In this document: piece after piece, positions 1 through 12,350 of the stretch
How positions within the stretch are numbered: the stretch's first letter is position 1
Layout of the letters: each line of letters begins with the position of its first letter
Assembly (NCBI GenBank): GCA_944474755.1
Contig: OX104115.1
Coordinates: 67,190,605-67,254,604 of the forward strand
Direction of reading: 5' to 3'
DNA: 64,000 nt
Source of the DNA: Limnoperna fortunei
Taxonomy: Eukaryota; Mollusca; Bivalvia; Mytilida; Modiolidae
Notes under the pieces: generated by a model
The model's input: only the letters and a program-made list of their open reading frames with translations
Databases searched by the model: none
Told to the model about the DNA's origin: nothing
Program-made: the position numbers and the translations under genes

Positions 1-659
1 AATACAAGTTATATCTTTATTTATGTGTACATATAAGCCCAATCCTAGTTTAATATGATAAACATCATGCATAGAACGTTTGAAAACAGCTTTTGTTTTA
101 CTTCAATTATCAAGGGTGGGTACATCATTTGTGGCTTTCACACACACCTTAAAAAATGCCACAAACAAAAAACAGCCATAATTCTCAGCGGAGATAAATT
201 TCTTATCAAGTTTTATTTAACAACCTTTGAGACTTTTTTTTGTCAAGGTATTGAGACATCCTCGCAGTTTATGTTACATCATAAAAACTGAGTTGTCTGG
301 TAGTCCAAGTTGGGCAGTAGTTGCATGGAGGTTTTGGTGCTGTAGTCAGATCAAGTTGTCTATCTATTTAGTATACAAGGTAACTGTCCCTTAGATTAGT
401 TAAAAGTACAGCATGTGTCAACTTTTAACAAAGATATCCTATTTTACCAGAAAAATATTAATAATTTTGTGTTTACAAGAGTTTTTCAGCACATTGATAA
501 TGCACTCAAACAGTTTAGATTCATTTGCTAACTGTTTTGTACATGGAAACCACCAAGATGGAGAATTATGCAAACAAATTTGTAATGGAGGTCGAACAGA
601 AATCAGTGTCCGTCATAGTTGTCCCTATTTTTTTCATGAATGACCTTGACATCCCCAAA

Positions 660-1200
660 TTCTACATCTTTTGGATGGTCTAATGAGTACATTCAATACC
701 TGCTTGAATAGTACACATTGGCACAATCAAGTTGTCAAGAAATGGGCCTGCCCGAATTGTACATCTATTAGACAGTGGGATGAGTACATTTAGTGTCCTG
801 TCTAAGAAGTACATCTAGTGTCCTGCCTGTACAAAGTGGCATGACCTATTAGCAAAGGGGGCCCAAATAGTGCATCTAATAGCATGCCATAATAGTGTAT
901 CTTTAAGCCTAACCAATTAGAGCATCTAATGACCTGCCTACTATGTTTAATGGCCCCCGCAAATAGTACATCTCACTGATAAGTTCTTCTAATTACCTGC
1001 TCACACTTTTTATGGCCCTCCTTTAAAAAAACATCTAGTGGCCTGCCTACCACACTTTAGTATATCTGTTGGCCTCACTGATTAGTGCATCTGCCCACTA
1101 TGTGTAATGGCCTGCCCAAGTGCTACATTTAGTGACTGTCCAATAATACACATCTAGTAGCTCCCACATTGTACATTTAATGATCTGCCTTAATAATACG
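660..1200 (+). repeat. degenerate short tandem motif region
   Basis: Variants of AATAGTACATCTAATGACCT recur every 30-50 bp with many indels. It looks like an old decayed satellite. Confidence 0.5.
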
Positions 1201-2204
1201 TCCTAATTGATAAGTGTAACATACTCAATTAAGATACAGAGTGAAAAAGTCACTACCACAAATCAATTGCCTAATTATATTCTGTATGTATCGTGCAGAT
1301 AGAGAATTACAAACTAAGTTTTACACAGTCACACCTTTACAATTTTCAGTATGTTTTTGTTGTTATACACTTTAAAAGAAAGTTTTTTCTCCAACTAATG
1401 CATAAAAATCAATGTTACTTGTAATAAACTGAAACCCTTTTTTAGCTTTCTGATCAAATTTGTCTGTTGTCTTCATTGTCTTAACTGTTCACATTTCATT
1501 ACAACTAAGCCAATTTCAATCAAACTTGGCATGAAGTATCCATGTAAAGGAGATTTGAAAGACCACACCCTCATCAAAAGGGGATAATTACAAAATTGTT
1601 TAAATATGATGTCAATCAAAATTATAAGTCTTCTCAAGTACTTTTTGTACTAATTTCAATTTTGTTCATTCAACCAGTGGTAAATTTCTGTTCCTTCTTT
1701 AACCTGGAAAAAAGGAAAACTGAATGATATTGTCTGTCCCCTGTTGTTACAGAAAAATAATAAATGCCTCAACAGTAGGAGTGAAAATATGTTAGCCTTA
1801 ATGACAAAGCTGAACTGCACAGAAATGTCACAGAGAAAACATTTTCAAAATTTACAATGAATTCATGATACAGTCACTATTATCACATGGATTGGAATAT
1901 TGTTGCTTCTTATTTTATACATGTTATAATTAGAATATTTTAAAATGAGTTAATGATTTTGATTAAAATGTTTTAATTAGCAATAGATTAGTGAAAAAAA
2001 ATGAAAAATGAAAGTTTGGTATTTATTAAGTGAGCTAAACAACAGTCTTGTTTGGTAAAAAATGGAACATAATTTTTCTGGTAAATTAGGACCTATTAAA
2101 CATATTAAGAAAATTTTATTTTTATTCGTGGGAAACTTTTTGTGACATGATAAGAATAATTTGGATAATTATTTGATAATTACAAATCAAGAAAATAATA
2201 ATAT
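1201..2204. other. no gene seen
   Basis: AT-rich unique-looking DNA. Around 1,500-1,610 there are weak echoes (CAATTTCAATCAAACTTGGC) of the monomers of the tandem-core elements. Confidence 0.5.
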
Positions 2205-2206
2205 AC

Positions 2207-2263
<57 letters not shown>

Positions 2264-2490
2264 CAGTATTTCATGACCAAGATCAGCTATATTCAGAATG
2301 AGAATAAGTTAATCCTACATAAATCAATGACAAAAAGGGATGGAAAACCCGGAACAAAGTTTTGGAAAGGGACAGAGAATTTAGCATTTTGTAATGGCTA
2401 TATTGAGCCTACACTTATCTACTTCTTAATGTACAAAATCAGTCTTTATCATGCAGGGAGCAAGGCAATTTATGACATAACTGATACAAT
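2205..2490 (+). repeat. second dispersed repeat family, with (TTGA)n start
   Basis: A run of TTGA units (2,209-2,263) leads into CAGTATTTCATGACCAAGAT and GGCTATATTGAGCCTACACT. The same order occurs at 46.9 kb (AGCAGTATTTCAGCTGTATT, GGCTACAATGAGCCTTCACT). No tRNA head or coding was found. Confidence 0.55.
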
Positions 2491-3290
2491 ACGGTACTTT
2501 TCTCCATAAGCAATAAAGGTAGCACAGTAGTAAATGTTTTGGCTATAGTCGAAAACACTAACATTTCTGTGATTAGCATACCTTTCTAACATTCCTCAGC
2601 ATTTACCTGGACTAGGAAATTAATAAACTTTCATTTACCATTTAAAAAATATATGCCATATATATCTGTGACCAATTCTTTTTTTCGCTAGTTAGAACAG
2701 TTTGAGACGCTCCCACTTTTACATGCAATTTCTAATGCAGTGAATGTAAAAATACTACATTGTTTAAAAAATTACCAAAATTTTATCTTGCAAGATCTGA
2801 GAAAATTTTTTTAACTTTTTAAAACTAAATTTATGCAGGAGCTTACATCTAAAAAATTGTACACATCTAACCACTATTGACCAAATCAGAACAAAACGAA
2901 GTATTCAGTACTGTACTTAATGTAGGGTACACAATCTGGTAATTTGTTACTGGTACACATTTACTACTGTAGATATACTTTTTTTATATTAACAAGTGAA
3001 ACCTTTTTGGTCTCATTAAATGCTTATTCTGTCACCTTTTCAAATAAATACAGAGAACAGTTTAAATATCAAAAATATACACATCTAATGAATTCCAATT
3101 ATGTGTCTTTTTTGCCTATGCATGTTTAAATGTCATCAATAAGTAGAAAATTGTTACCATAGAGATATATTATATGTTATAATAATACCAGTATTGAACT
3201 GCTGAAGGTGGATATTGATGAAAAATTGTGATATTGACAAAAATTGTGATTACAGGTAGGAAAATGAATTTCCATATTTTCTCACCTTTC

Positions 3291-3358
3291 AGTGACCAGG
3301 AAGCTAATTAATATGGTAGTCTTAGACTCTCTGTTACCTGTTGACAGAACCTTCCAGG
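3291..3358 (+). CDS. possible orphan internal exon, gene unknown
   Basis: A CACCTTTCAG acceptor is followed by 68 nt and a near-consensus CCAG/GTGAGT donor. One frame is open across the whole segment, reading TRKLINMVVLDSLLPVDRTFQ in short. I do not recognise the family. No partner exon was identified in the flanking 10 kb, so it may belong to a gene to the left or be a chance pairing of splice sites. Confidence 0.3.
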
Positions 3359-4019
3359 TGAGTTTTGTAACTGTTAAGTTTTAGTATTTTTTTAATTAAA
3401 ATTTGTATTTGGATAATTTGCAGAAAATGAGAAAAAAATTATTTTTCATTAAATTTTATAAATAAAAAGATTTTTTTTCTTAAAAACTTTGGGGTTGTGT
3501 ATATGTTGTATCCTTACAAAGCAGTTATGGTGTATATAAACTATAGACAGACTAACATTTTAAATTAAATAAATTATTTTAAAAAAATCTCAAATCAACA
3601 GGTAACCTATTTGTGCATACTATTGAACAAACACGAACAAATTGTATTCTAAGTATTTTAATAATAATAACGGCTTTAAAGCAATTTGACTACTAATTCA
3701 ATAAAATGTCATTCTCAAATATTAGCTTTTCACAACTACTGTCATCAATTATTACAAGTTCTTGTTTTTAAAACAAATATTTTGATGTGATAAGATTATT
3801 CAGTGAAGTATTGTTGATTTGCTATTAATTTTGTAATGATTTACCTGCAAAATTGTCATTGGAGCGATCAAGACAAGAGCATGATTATTGAAATCGAAAT
3901 ACCTGATGTCACTGCTTACTTTGTAGTCATAGAAATGATTGAATAATTGTTTTGGAGGTTTTTTGGTTTGTTTTTGTTGTTTTTCTGGATAACTAAAACC
4001 AAGTAATGTGGCCCCATTA

Positions 4020-4262
4020 TACTCTGGTGGCAGAGTGTTTAAGGTTGTCAGTCTAGATTTGCCACATACATGTCAGCACTGATGTTGCAGGATCAAGTCT
4101 CACTGCCAGCAATTTATGCTCGACTCCCATCTTAGTTGACAAAGATTACCAGTTTCCCTACCACAGGTCAGAGATTTTATACATCTACTCTGGCTTCTTT
4201 GCCCAGATGCATCGATATAGCTGAAAAATAGGTGAAAGTGGTATTAAACAATAAAACACAAA
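4020..4262 (+). mobile_element. SINE, diverged copy
   Basis: GTGGCAGAGTGTTTAAGG head, GATCAAGTCTCACTGCCAGC, GACAAAGATTACCAGTTTCC and GCTGAAAAATAGGTGAAAGT tail. Confidence 0.75.
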
Positions 4263-4774
4263 TCATTTTTGCCTGAATATATTCCCTATCTGTTTATGAG
4301 AAACCCCTTTTTGCCAACAAATATTCAAGGTCATAAAGTGTGGAGTTGCTGTAATTTTGCACAATTTTAGTCTGAATCTGAGAATATCTTGTTTAATGTT
4401 AAAGTATTTTAATTACAAATTGCAGTAAAATTCAATAATTGATATCTGTGTACAGAGAAAACCTCCAAGTTATTAACCTTTACAGCAGACGGACACCTGA
4501 TACTTGTCATCAGTACAAGAAACCATCATAATGTGATTTATTATACAACAATTAATGCTTTTTTTAGCTCAGCAGTTTATTTTAAAAGAACATATCTAGA
4601 AAATAAAAGCTTTCAGTACCAAAATATTGTTGTGATAAATATGAGTATATAATGCTAAAATCGAAGAATACAGTCTACTTCCAAGAATACACAATTAAAT
4701 ACTAAACAAATAAAAAAAAAAAAATAACAGATCAAACAAGGTATCTACACAATATGACAGTTCCTTTCTTCATT

Positions 4775-5027
4775 GGGGGCCGAGTGGTCAAAGGTAGTTT
4801 GTCAACTATTGATCACGTGATCTGTCAACAGTGAGGTTGTTGGTTCAAATCTCACTGGGGGCAGGGTGCACTTGACTCCAATCTGAATAGACAAAGATTG
4901 CCGTTTTTCTACTGAAGGTTGGGTTTGCTCAGTGTACTGAGACTTACTCCCCCAATAAAAACTGGACACCATGATATAGCTGAAAAATTGCTGAAAGTGG
5001 CATTAAACAACATTCAAACAAACAACA
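4775..5027 (+). mobile_element. SINE, full-length
   Basis: GGCCGAGTGGTCAAAGG head, GGTTCAAATCTCACTGG B-box-like, CCCCCAATAAAAACTGGACA and an (AAAC)n tail. Confidence 0.9.
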
Positions 5028-5029
5028 AA

Positions 5030-6917
5030 AAAACCTTTCTTCATTTGCTGAAGTTAAGTTTTTGATAGCAATATTTTTAACTGTGTTCAACACCATTTAA
5101 TCAAATAAACTGTGTTGTCTTTATCTGGTAGATGTTATGTAGGTAATGTTGTACTCTCTTCTTTATTTTTTTGTTTGCGACAATCCTCTCGATGAGGAGT
5201 TTTATTTTGTCTTTTGGTCAAGTCGAAATTCCTTAGTCATCTTTGTCCTTTCACCCACTGAATAATATCCAAGTTATAATTATTTGTAATAGTTGAAAAT
5301 TCTATTTATCATAAAAAATTATCATTTCTGGAAAACTGCATGTAATTATAAGTATTCACATTTTATATTAATAAGCATTTAGACTGGTAAATTTATAAAG
5401 GTCCTCAATGTATTTGGTGTTTGTATGCAAAAAACCATTTTTCTTTTATCAACTGTTTGTTTTAAATCATTGAAAGGAATGGAACCAAACATTTACAGAA
5501 AACATTAAGATATTCAATACGTTTAATTTAGTGGAAAATATGACATTTAAAGGGGTGCCATGTGCATTTATTCAAGAAAACTCAATACAATAGTTATTTG
5601 ATGTATCAACCCCTTTATTTGGCGAAGTACTTGTTTTTAAGATTTTCTGGCAATGACTTCTCTCCAAGTGCTAGATTTCAAATTTAAAAATATCAATTTT
5701 TGTTAGTTTTATTCTTCCATTCAGACCTTTAGACCTTTCAATCATAGAATAGAACAATTGTCTCTAAATACCTCTGATTTGTCTATGACAATGGAAATAC
5801 ATTAAGGGATTAATGTTTGTGCTTATGAAATTCCAATAATTGACAAAGTGTCACTCTAGATCCATTATTTATAATTACATGTGTATTGTATTGATATATT
5901 TCAGCATGTTTTCACAAATCACAGTAAAATAATTAGTAAATTTTAAGTGATATTGGTATTCTGTTGGTTTTTACTAAGACTTCTGGTTCACACTGATAGA
6001 AAAAAATGCACTTTAATGATCCCAATATGAAACCATCAACGTTTTCACATGAATGGAAACATTGCATTAATTGTACGATTAATGGCAACTTCATAAAATT
6101 TATGAGTGGTTATTTTAAGAGTAAGTTTAGATGTTGTTGAGAAATTATTACTCCATTAAATGTATATCTTATCGATAATATATGTAAGATAAACAAATTT
6201 CAAGTTGCAGATGCACAAGTTTAATCCATACTGGTGTTTATTTTTATTGAAAAATATAAGACATTTTCAAAAGTGTGAAAACGAGCAGGCTCAGAAACCA
6301 ATGGCTTGTCACGTTCGCACGTTTTCAGTAAGTGTTGCATCGCAAGAATGCAACCGGCGAACTGGCAGTGGGTTTCTGACGTGGAAGACAACAGATTATA
6401 GTATTGTCTCTTTCAAAATCTCTCTTCTGAAATAAAAGAAATATACACATCTTCATTAAACTAAATTCTATTATTGCATTTTTCTGCGGTCAAGTCGAAG
6501 AGATTTAAGTTCATCACAGAAATATATATATTGATGAGTGTACATAAAAAATTGGAAATTGTTCATCTTAAACAGATTACCTAATAAAACATTTTATAAA
6601 TTGAAGAGATGATGGAAAAAATTGATTAATTAATGATTTTTCAAAATGATAAAACAGATAACCTTTTATGTTGCATGCTGGCAGCTATTTGAAAAGGTGA
6701 ACTATGAAGGTAGCAATTCCTGTAGACAACAGGCTTGTTATTTATATCATATCAGCTCAGAAATCTTTTTGTGATCTCACTGAAATGTCGTCCTAGGATT
6801 TGCAATAAATTTGATTTTTCTACATTAAAAAAATTTTTTTTTTAATTCTTTTTTTATTTGTAGACTAATAAATAAAGTAACCTAAAATCTCATTAAAACA
6901 AAGGAACAAATTATTTA
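5030..6917. other. no supported gene
   Basis: AT-rich. At 6,270-6,400 there is a more GC-balanced patch with an open frame (HVRTFSVSVASQECNRR), without splice support or recognised similarity. Confidence 0.4.
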
Positions 6918-7062
6918 CCTCACTTTCAGCAATTTTTTCGCTATATCATGGTGTCCAGTGTTGTATCGGGGAAGGAAGCCAGAGTACCCATTGAAAACGC
7001 TTGAATTTTGGTAGAAAAATTGGCAATTCTTGTCAATCACTATCAGCCTGCTGTGAGATGCC
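6918..7062 (-). mobile_element. SINE, 3' part, reverse strand
   Basis: The reverse complement of the SINE 3' half is visible: CACTTTCAGCAATTTTTTCG, ATCATGGTGTCCAGT and TTGGCAATTCTTGTCAATCA. The head is missing. Confidence 0.8.
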
Positions 7063-8157
7063 AACCTGCAACTAACAATTTACAACTTCTTCTGAAACCA
7101 CTGCATGTGATATGGACCGCTTTCAAAATGTCATGAGGGCTCTGACTTCTATTCAAGATAATTAAAATATAAAATACTTGCACCCACTTAATGTTTGCCC
7201 AATTTGTGCAACCCTGGATATAGTATGGGTGAAGTTGGGGGATGGGTGAGCAGCAGGCTTGTAAAATATTTTTTGTGCAATCAATTTCAACCCAGATCTC
7301 TTAAACTTTACAGAAAGGTTGCACATATGTTGAAGTTGTGCCACTGCCATTATGGAATTGTTCAAGGAATTTTTTTCCCATTTTTCAAAACTTAGGAACA
7401 TTTTAGGAAATTTTGTCATTTTTCAGAACATTTGCAGGTGACAGTACCTATTTAATATAGTCCTACAATAGTTTTCAACCCAGATCTGTGAAACTTCACA
7501 GAACGATTGCACATGTATTGAAGTTGTGCACCTTCTATTTTTCAACTGTTCAAGGAATCCTTTCCCATTTTCCTGACTTGGGAACTTTTCAGAAGAGGGT
7601 ACATATTTTTTAACCTAACTGTAGCAAGCAGCCCTAATTTCTAAACACTTCAATAAAGAAAGAAATTAAATCAAATAATTGACAACAATGGTTGACAACC
7701 AATAAAAGCTTGGCTTTCACCATGTCCTCCAAGTTTCACTGTAAAATACCATAAAACACTTTTTGCATGGATTAATTGAAATGATCTCAACTCCCCGTCC
7801 ATTCCCGGTTTACAACTTGTCAGACTTTATCAGATTTTTGTGAAACAGAGGCTGGGAAAATAATGGCTTTAAGAAATATTGTGGTATAATTTATGCTTGC
7901 ATATGTTAATTTGGTTGCATTATTTTTGTTTCTGTGACCCACTGTTAAACTTTTAATTTCTGAAAATAAGAACAAGGAAATAATTACACTTTTGTATCTA
8001 TGTGAAAGAAGACTAATCGGTAATTTCTTTACTGAATTAAAATGGTAAATCCCACAATTTACACAAGAAAAGAAATAAAAACCAACCTCTAATATAGTGA
8101 TAATATGGTACATTGGACCAAATCACTAACTTTTAACACAAACAATCAGCATTGTAG

Positions 8158-8592
8158 GTTCTCTACCAAAGTTCTGGGCTACTCAGACTTTCTCTCTACC
8201 AAAGTTCTGGGCTACTCAGACTTTCTCTCTACCAAAGTTCTGGGCTACTCAGACTTTGTCTCTACCAAAGTTCTGGGCTACTCAGACTTTCTCTCTACCA
8301 ATGTTCTGGGCTACTCAGACTTTCTCTCTACCAAAGTTCTGGGCTATACTCAGACTCCCTCTCTACCAAAGTTCTGGGCTACTCAGACTTCCTCTCTGCC
8401 AAAGATCTGGGCTACTCAGACTCCCTCTCTACCAAAGTTCTGGGCTAATCAGACTTCCTCTCTACCAAAGTTCTGGGCTACACAGACTTCCTCTCTACCA
8501 AAGTTCTGGGCTACTCAGACTTCATCTCTACCAAAGTTCTGGGCTACTCAGACTTTAACTCTACCAAAGTTCTGGTCTACTCAGACTACCTC
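8158..8592 (+). repeat. 33-bp minisatellite, about 13 copies, derived from the SINE middle
   Basis: The unit contains CTCTACCAAAGTTCTGGGCT and ACTCAGACTTCCT. At the right end it runs into AAAAAACTGGATGCCATG and an AGCTGGAAAAAATGCTG tail, as the SINE does after its CTACC...CTCCGGCTTCCTCC block. Because 33 is a multiple of three it gives an 11-residue repeated frame (TKVLGYSDFLS); I do not regard this as a gene. Confidence 0.88.
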
Positions 8593-9024
8593 ACAAATAA
8601 AAAAACTGGATGCCATGTTACGTAAAGCTGGAAAAAATGCTGTAGTGACATGACACATATAAACCAACCAACATATTGTTTTACTGCTGGAAATATCTCA
8701 GAGGAAGTGAACTATATTTGACCGCAATATCAATAATTCACGTCATAAAAATCCCATTCAGTTATTTTCTTTATTAACCTTTATAGTACAAGTATTTTAT
8801 TTACTTCCTCTATGTTCATTATTATATGGAAATGTGTGGAAGTAATAGTCAGTTTCTAATTTAGATATGACCAAGCCTTATCAATGTGATAATTGATATG
8901 AATTGCATGTCATTGGTATTTAAAAACAACAATAACAATTGTTACAGTACATTGAGCTACAAATAAACTCTAATTTGAAATAATATATGCATTGTATTGT
9001 GGAAAATTGGAAATTTAACTACTA

Positions 9025-9267
9025 TCAGGCATTAAGTCTAAGAATATTCTCAATTCTAATATGATATGCCATTATACCCTTTGAATGCACACCAGGTGTA
9101 AAACGAGCATATTCCTGATAACATCGTAAGAGATCAACACTCTTAATGGCGACATCATAGTAAGCTTTTCCATATCTTTTAACGACGTCATAATCAATTT
9201 GTGACCTAAATGGCCGACAACTGTCCTGCGACTCAAAAGTAACATTGTAAAAATTTTTATTATACAT
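9025..9267 (-). CDS. unrecognised 80-aa reading frame, non-repetitive composition
   Basis: A complete frame from ATG to TGA encodes 80 residues of balanced composition, including SQDSCRPFRSQIDYDVVKRY and YGKAYYDVAIKSVDLLRCYQ. It is less AT-rich than its surroundings and is not built from any tandem repeat here. It begins about 20 bp from a 125-bp hairpin element (9,287-9,412), and TTCTAATAG just upstream could be an acceptor. It has no signal peptide, membrane segment or motif I know. It may be a small gene, a last exon, or a fossil of a transposon ORF. Confidence 0.3.
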   Translation of the reverse strand: MYNKNFYNVTFESQDSCRPFRSQIDYDVVKRYGKAYYDVAIKSVDLLRCYQEYARFTPGVHSKGIMAYHIRIENILRLNA

Positions 9268-9286
9268 GACCTATTAGAATCGAAAT

Positions 9287-9412
9287 ATTTCATTGGGCGC
9301 AAGAATATATACTGATTTTACCACTGGTTTGCCCTTTATGTCCACATTTTATATCATACATAAAGTACCAACCGGTGGTAAAATCAGTATAAATTCATGC
9401 CCCGATGAATTA
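9287..9412. repeat. palindromic MITE-like hairpin
   Basis: The arms contain ATACTGATTTTACCACTGG and CCGGTGGTAAAATCAGTAT around a 35-40 bp loop. Confidence 0.75.
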
Positions 9413-9748
9413 TTGCTTAATTACATGGCAACAATAACAATCTAAAGTTGAGATGAAATTGAAAATTTGAAATTCTCAGATAAGAATTTGTTATGGTTCT
9501 CTGACCAGTTGTACTGTTATAAAAATAAACCAGTTGCTGTGTGTAAATGGAATTGTTATTTAGCAACACGAATAAGACAAAATAGATGCTCTCCTAGAAA
9601 TCTGTTTATAAAATAAATATTGATGAAATAATGTTATTTGATTGGACAAAAACTTTTTTTTTTATTTTAAAATTTAAAAAAAATTCATGATGACTACCTT
9701 GCTGCATGTGTATTAATATGCCATTTATTATCATTAAATTTGTTCATT

Positions 9749-9864
9749 GTTTTATATTTTACTGTTAGGTTTTTTTATATTTTACTGTTAGGTTGTTTTA
9801 TATTTTACCATTAGGTTGTTTTATATTGTACCGTTAGGTTGTTTTATATTTTACCGTTAGGTTG
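9749..9864 (+). repeat. 23-24 bp minisatellite, five copies
   Basis: The unit is TTTTATATTTTACCGTTAGG with small variants (ACTG, ACCA, ACCG). Confidence 0.85.
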
Positions 9865-9895
9865 TTTAAGTTTTCTTTTCTTGTGTAATATTATA

Positions 9896-10040
9896 CAATT
9901 AATGACTTTGATATAGGTCACTATCAGGATTTATCAGCCAGAGAAAATGTAATATTCACCGAGCGGCTAGGCAAGGTGAATATACATTTTTTAGGGGTTG
10001 ATAAATCCTTATAGTGACCATATATCAAAGTCATTAATTG
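9896..10040. repeat. palindromic MITE-like hairpin
   Basis: The outer ends CAATTAATGACTTTGATATA and TATATCAAAGTCATTAATTG pair, as do the inner AGGATTTATCA / TGATAAATCCT. The centre holds CACCGAGCGGCTAGGCAAGG. Confidence 0.8.
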
Positions 10041-10044
10041 TTTT

Positions 10045-10547
10045 ATTACATGAATAAAACCACCATCTCCCTTGATCAGAAAAACTGAGGATGCCTTTTC
10101 TACTGGAGCACCTACTTACATTTTGTAATTGTTGTAATGCTAGTTAAACTTAATATATTTTATTTAATAACACATTTTGATGTCAATTTGCTGATAATCC
10201 TGCAATTCTAGTTTCAAATATTGAGAAGAGTATAAATGAATCAATATATCGTAGAACCTATGTTTCTCCCATTTGTTGTTGACACGCACGATATATGTAT
10301 AGCTTACGTCAATGAATTGTGTACAATTAATACAATCAATTTGATTGGATGAATGAATTTATTAAGATGGCTATTCTGATTGGCCAAATCATAAAACCCA
10401 GGTCGATATCGGAATCTATTTGACTACTATGCAGCGAATAGTGCAGTGCTCACACATTTTATTTAATTTTAATGCTGTTGTGATTTATCATGACCCGAAA
10501 GGTGTTTTTAGACCAATCAAAAACACACAAAATTTTATTCATGTAAT
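10045..10547. mobile_element. possible MITE with 15-bp perfect inverted ends
   Basis: ATTACATGAATAAAA at 10,045 is exactly inverted at 10,533-10,547. No coding or clear target duplication was found. It abuts the hairpin at 9,896-10,040. Confidence 0.4.
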
Positions 10548-10889
10548 AATTATTTATAAATGAAGGTAATAAAAATATTTACAATTTTGAAATAAAAGTA
10601 GTAAAATCTTGTGCAAAGATGTCATATTCGAGGTGTAAGTCTAAAAATGATGTAGATGAAGCTGTTTCTGTGGTTTCTTTAATTTCCAGTTTTAAAGGAT
10701 ATCTTAACAAAAGACGCCATTAACTCAGCAAATTAATGAATACTTTGATTTAATTATTTTTTTAAATCATGAGAATAATGCCTTTAATTTATTATGGTGA
10801 TGTATTTCTAGCTAATAAAAACTGTGACAACTAAATTAATTAATTAAAAGACGGTAGAACTGAAGTTCAGGGAAATTATCCTGATTATT

Positions 10890-12148
10890 AGCTCACCTGA
10901 CCCAAAGGGTCATGTGAGCTATTGTTATCACTTTGCGTCCGTCGGCGGCGTCGTCGGCGGCGGCAGCGGCGTCTGTAAACTTTTTACATTTTAATCTTCT
11001 TCTCTGAAACCACTTGGCCAATTGAAACCAAACTTGGCCATAATGTTCATTGGATGGAAGTTTGTGTTTTTTATTTTAATTGGTAAACCAATATGGCCAC
11101 CACCTCAAGACTAAGTTTAACATAGGACCCTATGGGAAAAAAGTTAAAAAGGGCTTCTTCTCTGAAACCGTTTAACCAATCAAAACAAATCTTACTAGCA
11201 ATATTGTTTGAATGGACCTCTATAAAGTTTGTGTTTTTGATGGGAATTGGAAATTCAAAATGGCCGCCACCGCAGGACTTAGTTTAACATAGAACCCTAT
11301 GGGAAAAAGTTTTAAAAGGCTTCTTCTCTGAAACCGGTCAACCAATGGAACAAAAACTTACTAGCAATATTGTTTGGATGGTCCTCTATAAAGTTTGTGT
11401 TTTTTATGGCAATTGGAAATTCAAAATGGCTGCCACCGCAGGACTTAATTTAACATAGGGCCCTATGGGAAAAAGTTTGAAAGGCTTCTTTTCTGAAACC
11501 GTTTAACCTATCAAAACAAAACTTACTAGCAATATTGTTTGGATGGTCCTCTATAAAGTTTATGTTTTTTATGGCATTTGGAAATTCAAAAGGGCCGCTA
11601 CCGCAGGACTTAGTTTAACATAGGACCCTATGGGAAAAAGTTTTTAAAGGCTTCTTCTCTGAAACCGGTTAATCAATGGAAACAAAAACTTACTAGCAAT
11701 ATTGTTTGGATGGTCCTCTATAAAGTTTGTGTTTTTTATGGCAATTGGAAATTCAAAATGGCAACTACTGCAGGACTTAGTTTAACATAGGACTCTATGG
11801 GAAAAAGTTTTTAAAGGCTTCTTCTCTGAAACAGGTTAATCAATGGAAACAAAAACTTACTAGCAATATTGTTTGGATGGTCCTTTATAAAGTTTATGTT
11901 TTTTATGGAAATTCAAAATGGCCGCCACCGCCGCAGGACTTAGTTTAACATAGGACCCTATGGGCAAATAAAAAAAATCTTCTCTATACAATTGGTTAAC
12001 CAATGAAACAAAGCTTTCTAGTAATATTGTTTGGATGGTCCTATTTAAAGTTTATTGAAAATTACAGGACTTACTTTAACATCAGGGAAATGCCATCTTC
12101 ATTGCCTATAAAATCAGGTGAGCGATACAGGCTCTTAAGAGCCTCTGG
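10890..12148 (+). mobile_element. tandem-core element with about six 166-bp monomers
   Basis: The left end is a perfect-looking stem (AGCTCACCTGACCC ... GGGTCATGTGAGCT) followed by a GCGTCCGTCGGCGGCGTCGT tract. Monomers of about 166 bp carry CTTCTTCTCTGAAACC and AATGGCCGCCACCGCAGGAC. The right end has the palindrome AGGCTCTTAAGAGCCT and then CTGG|TTT. A hairpin followed by CTRR and a T flank is a Helitron-like 3' end; the 5' TC rule is not clearly met. Confidence 0.75.
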
Positions 12149-12350
12149 TTTAGAATGTAATTACTTGCTATATAAATATTAAATACTATCAATATTGTTC
12201 AATTTATTTCAAAGTTTATGATTAACAATAATTTTTCTGCTGAAGCTTACATAATAAATAATTAGTGCCATGATATAGCAAAACAAACATGGCTAAAAGT
12301 GCTGTACAATACCACTAAAATAATCTAAGTGATCTGTCACATGCTTATAC

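Noticed and set aside
7162..7419. Overlapping frames on both strands
   Set aside because: AT-rich chance frames without splice sites or recognised similarity.
8105..8653. 182-residue frame
   Set aside because: It is mostly the translation of the 33-bp minisatellite, and an overlapping frame is also open.
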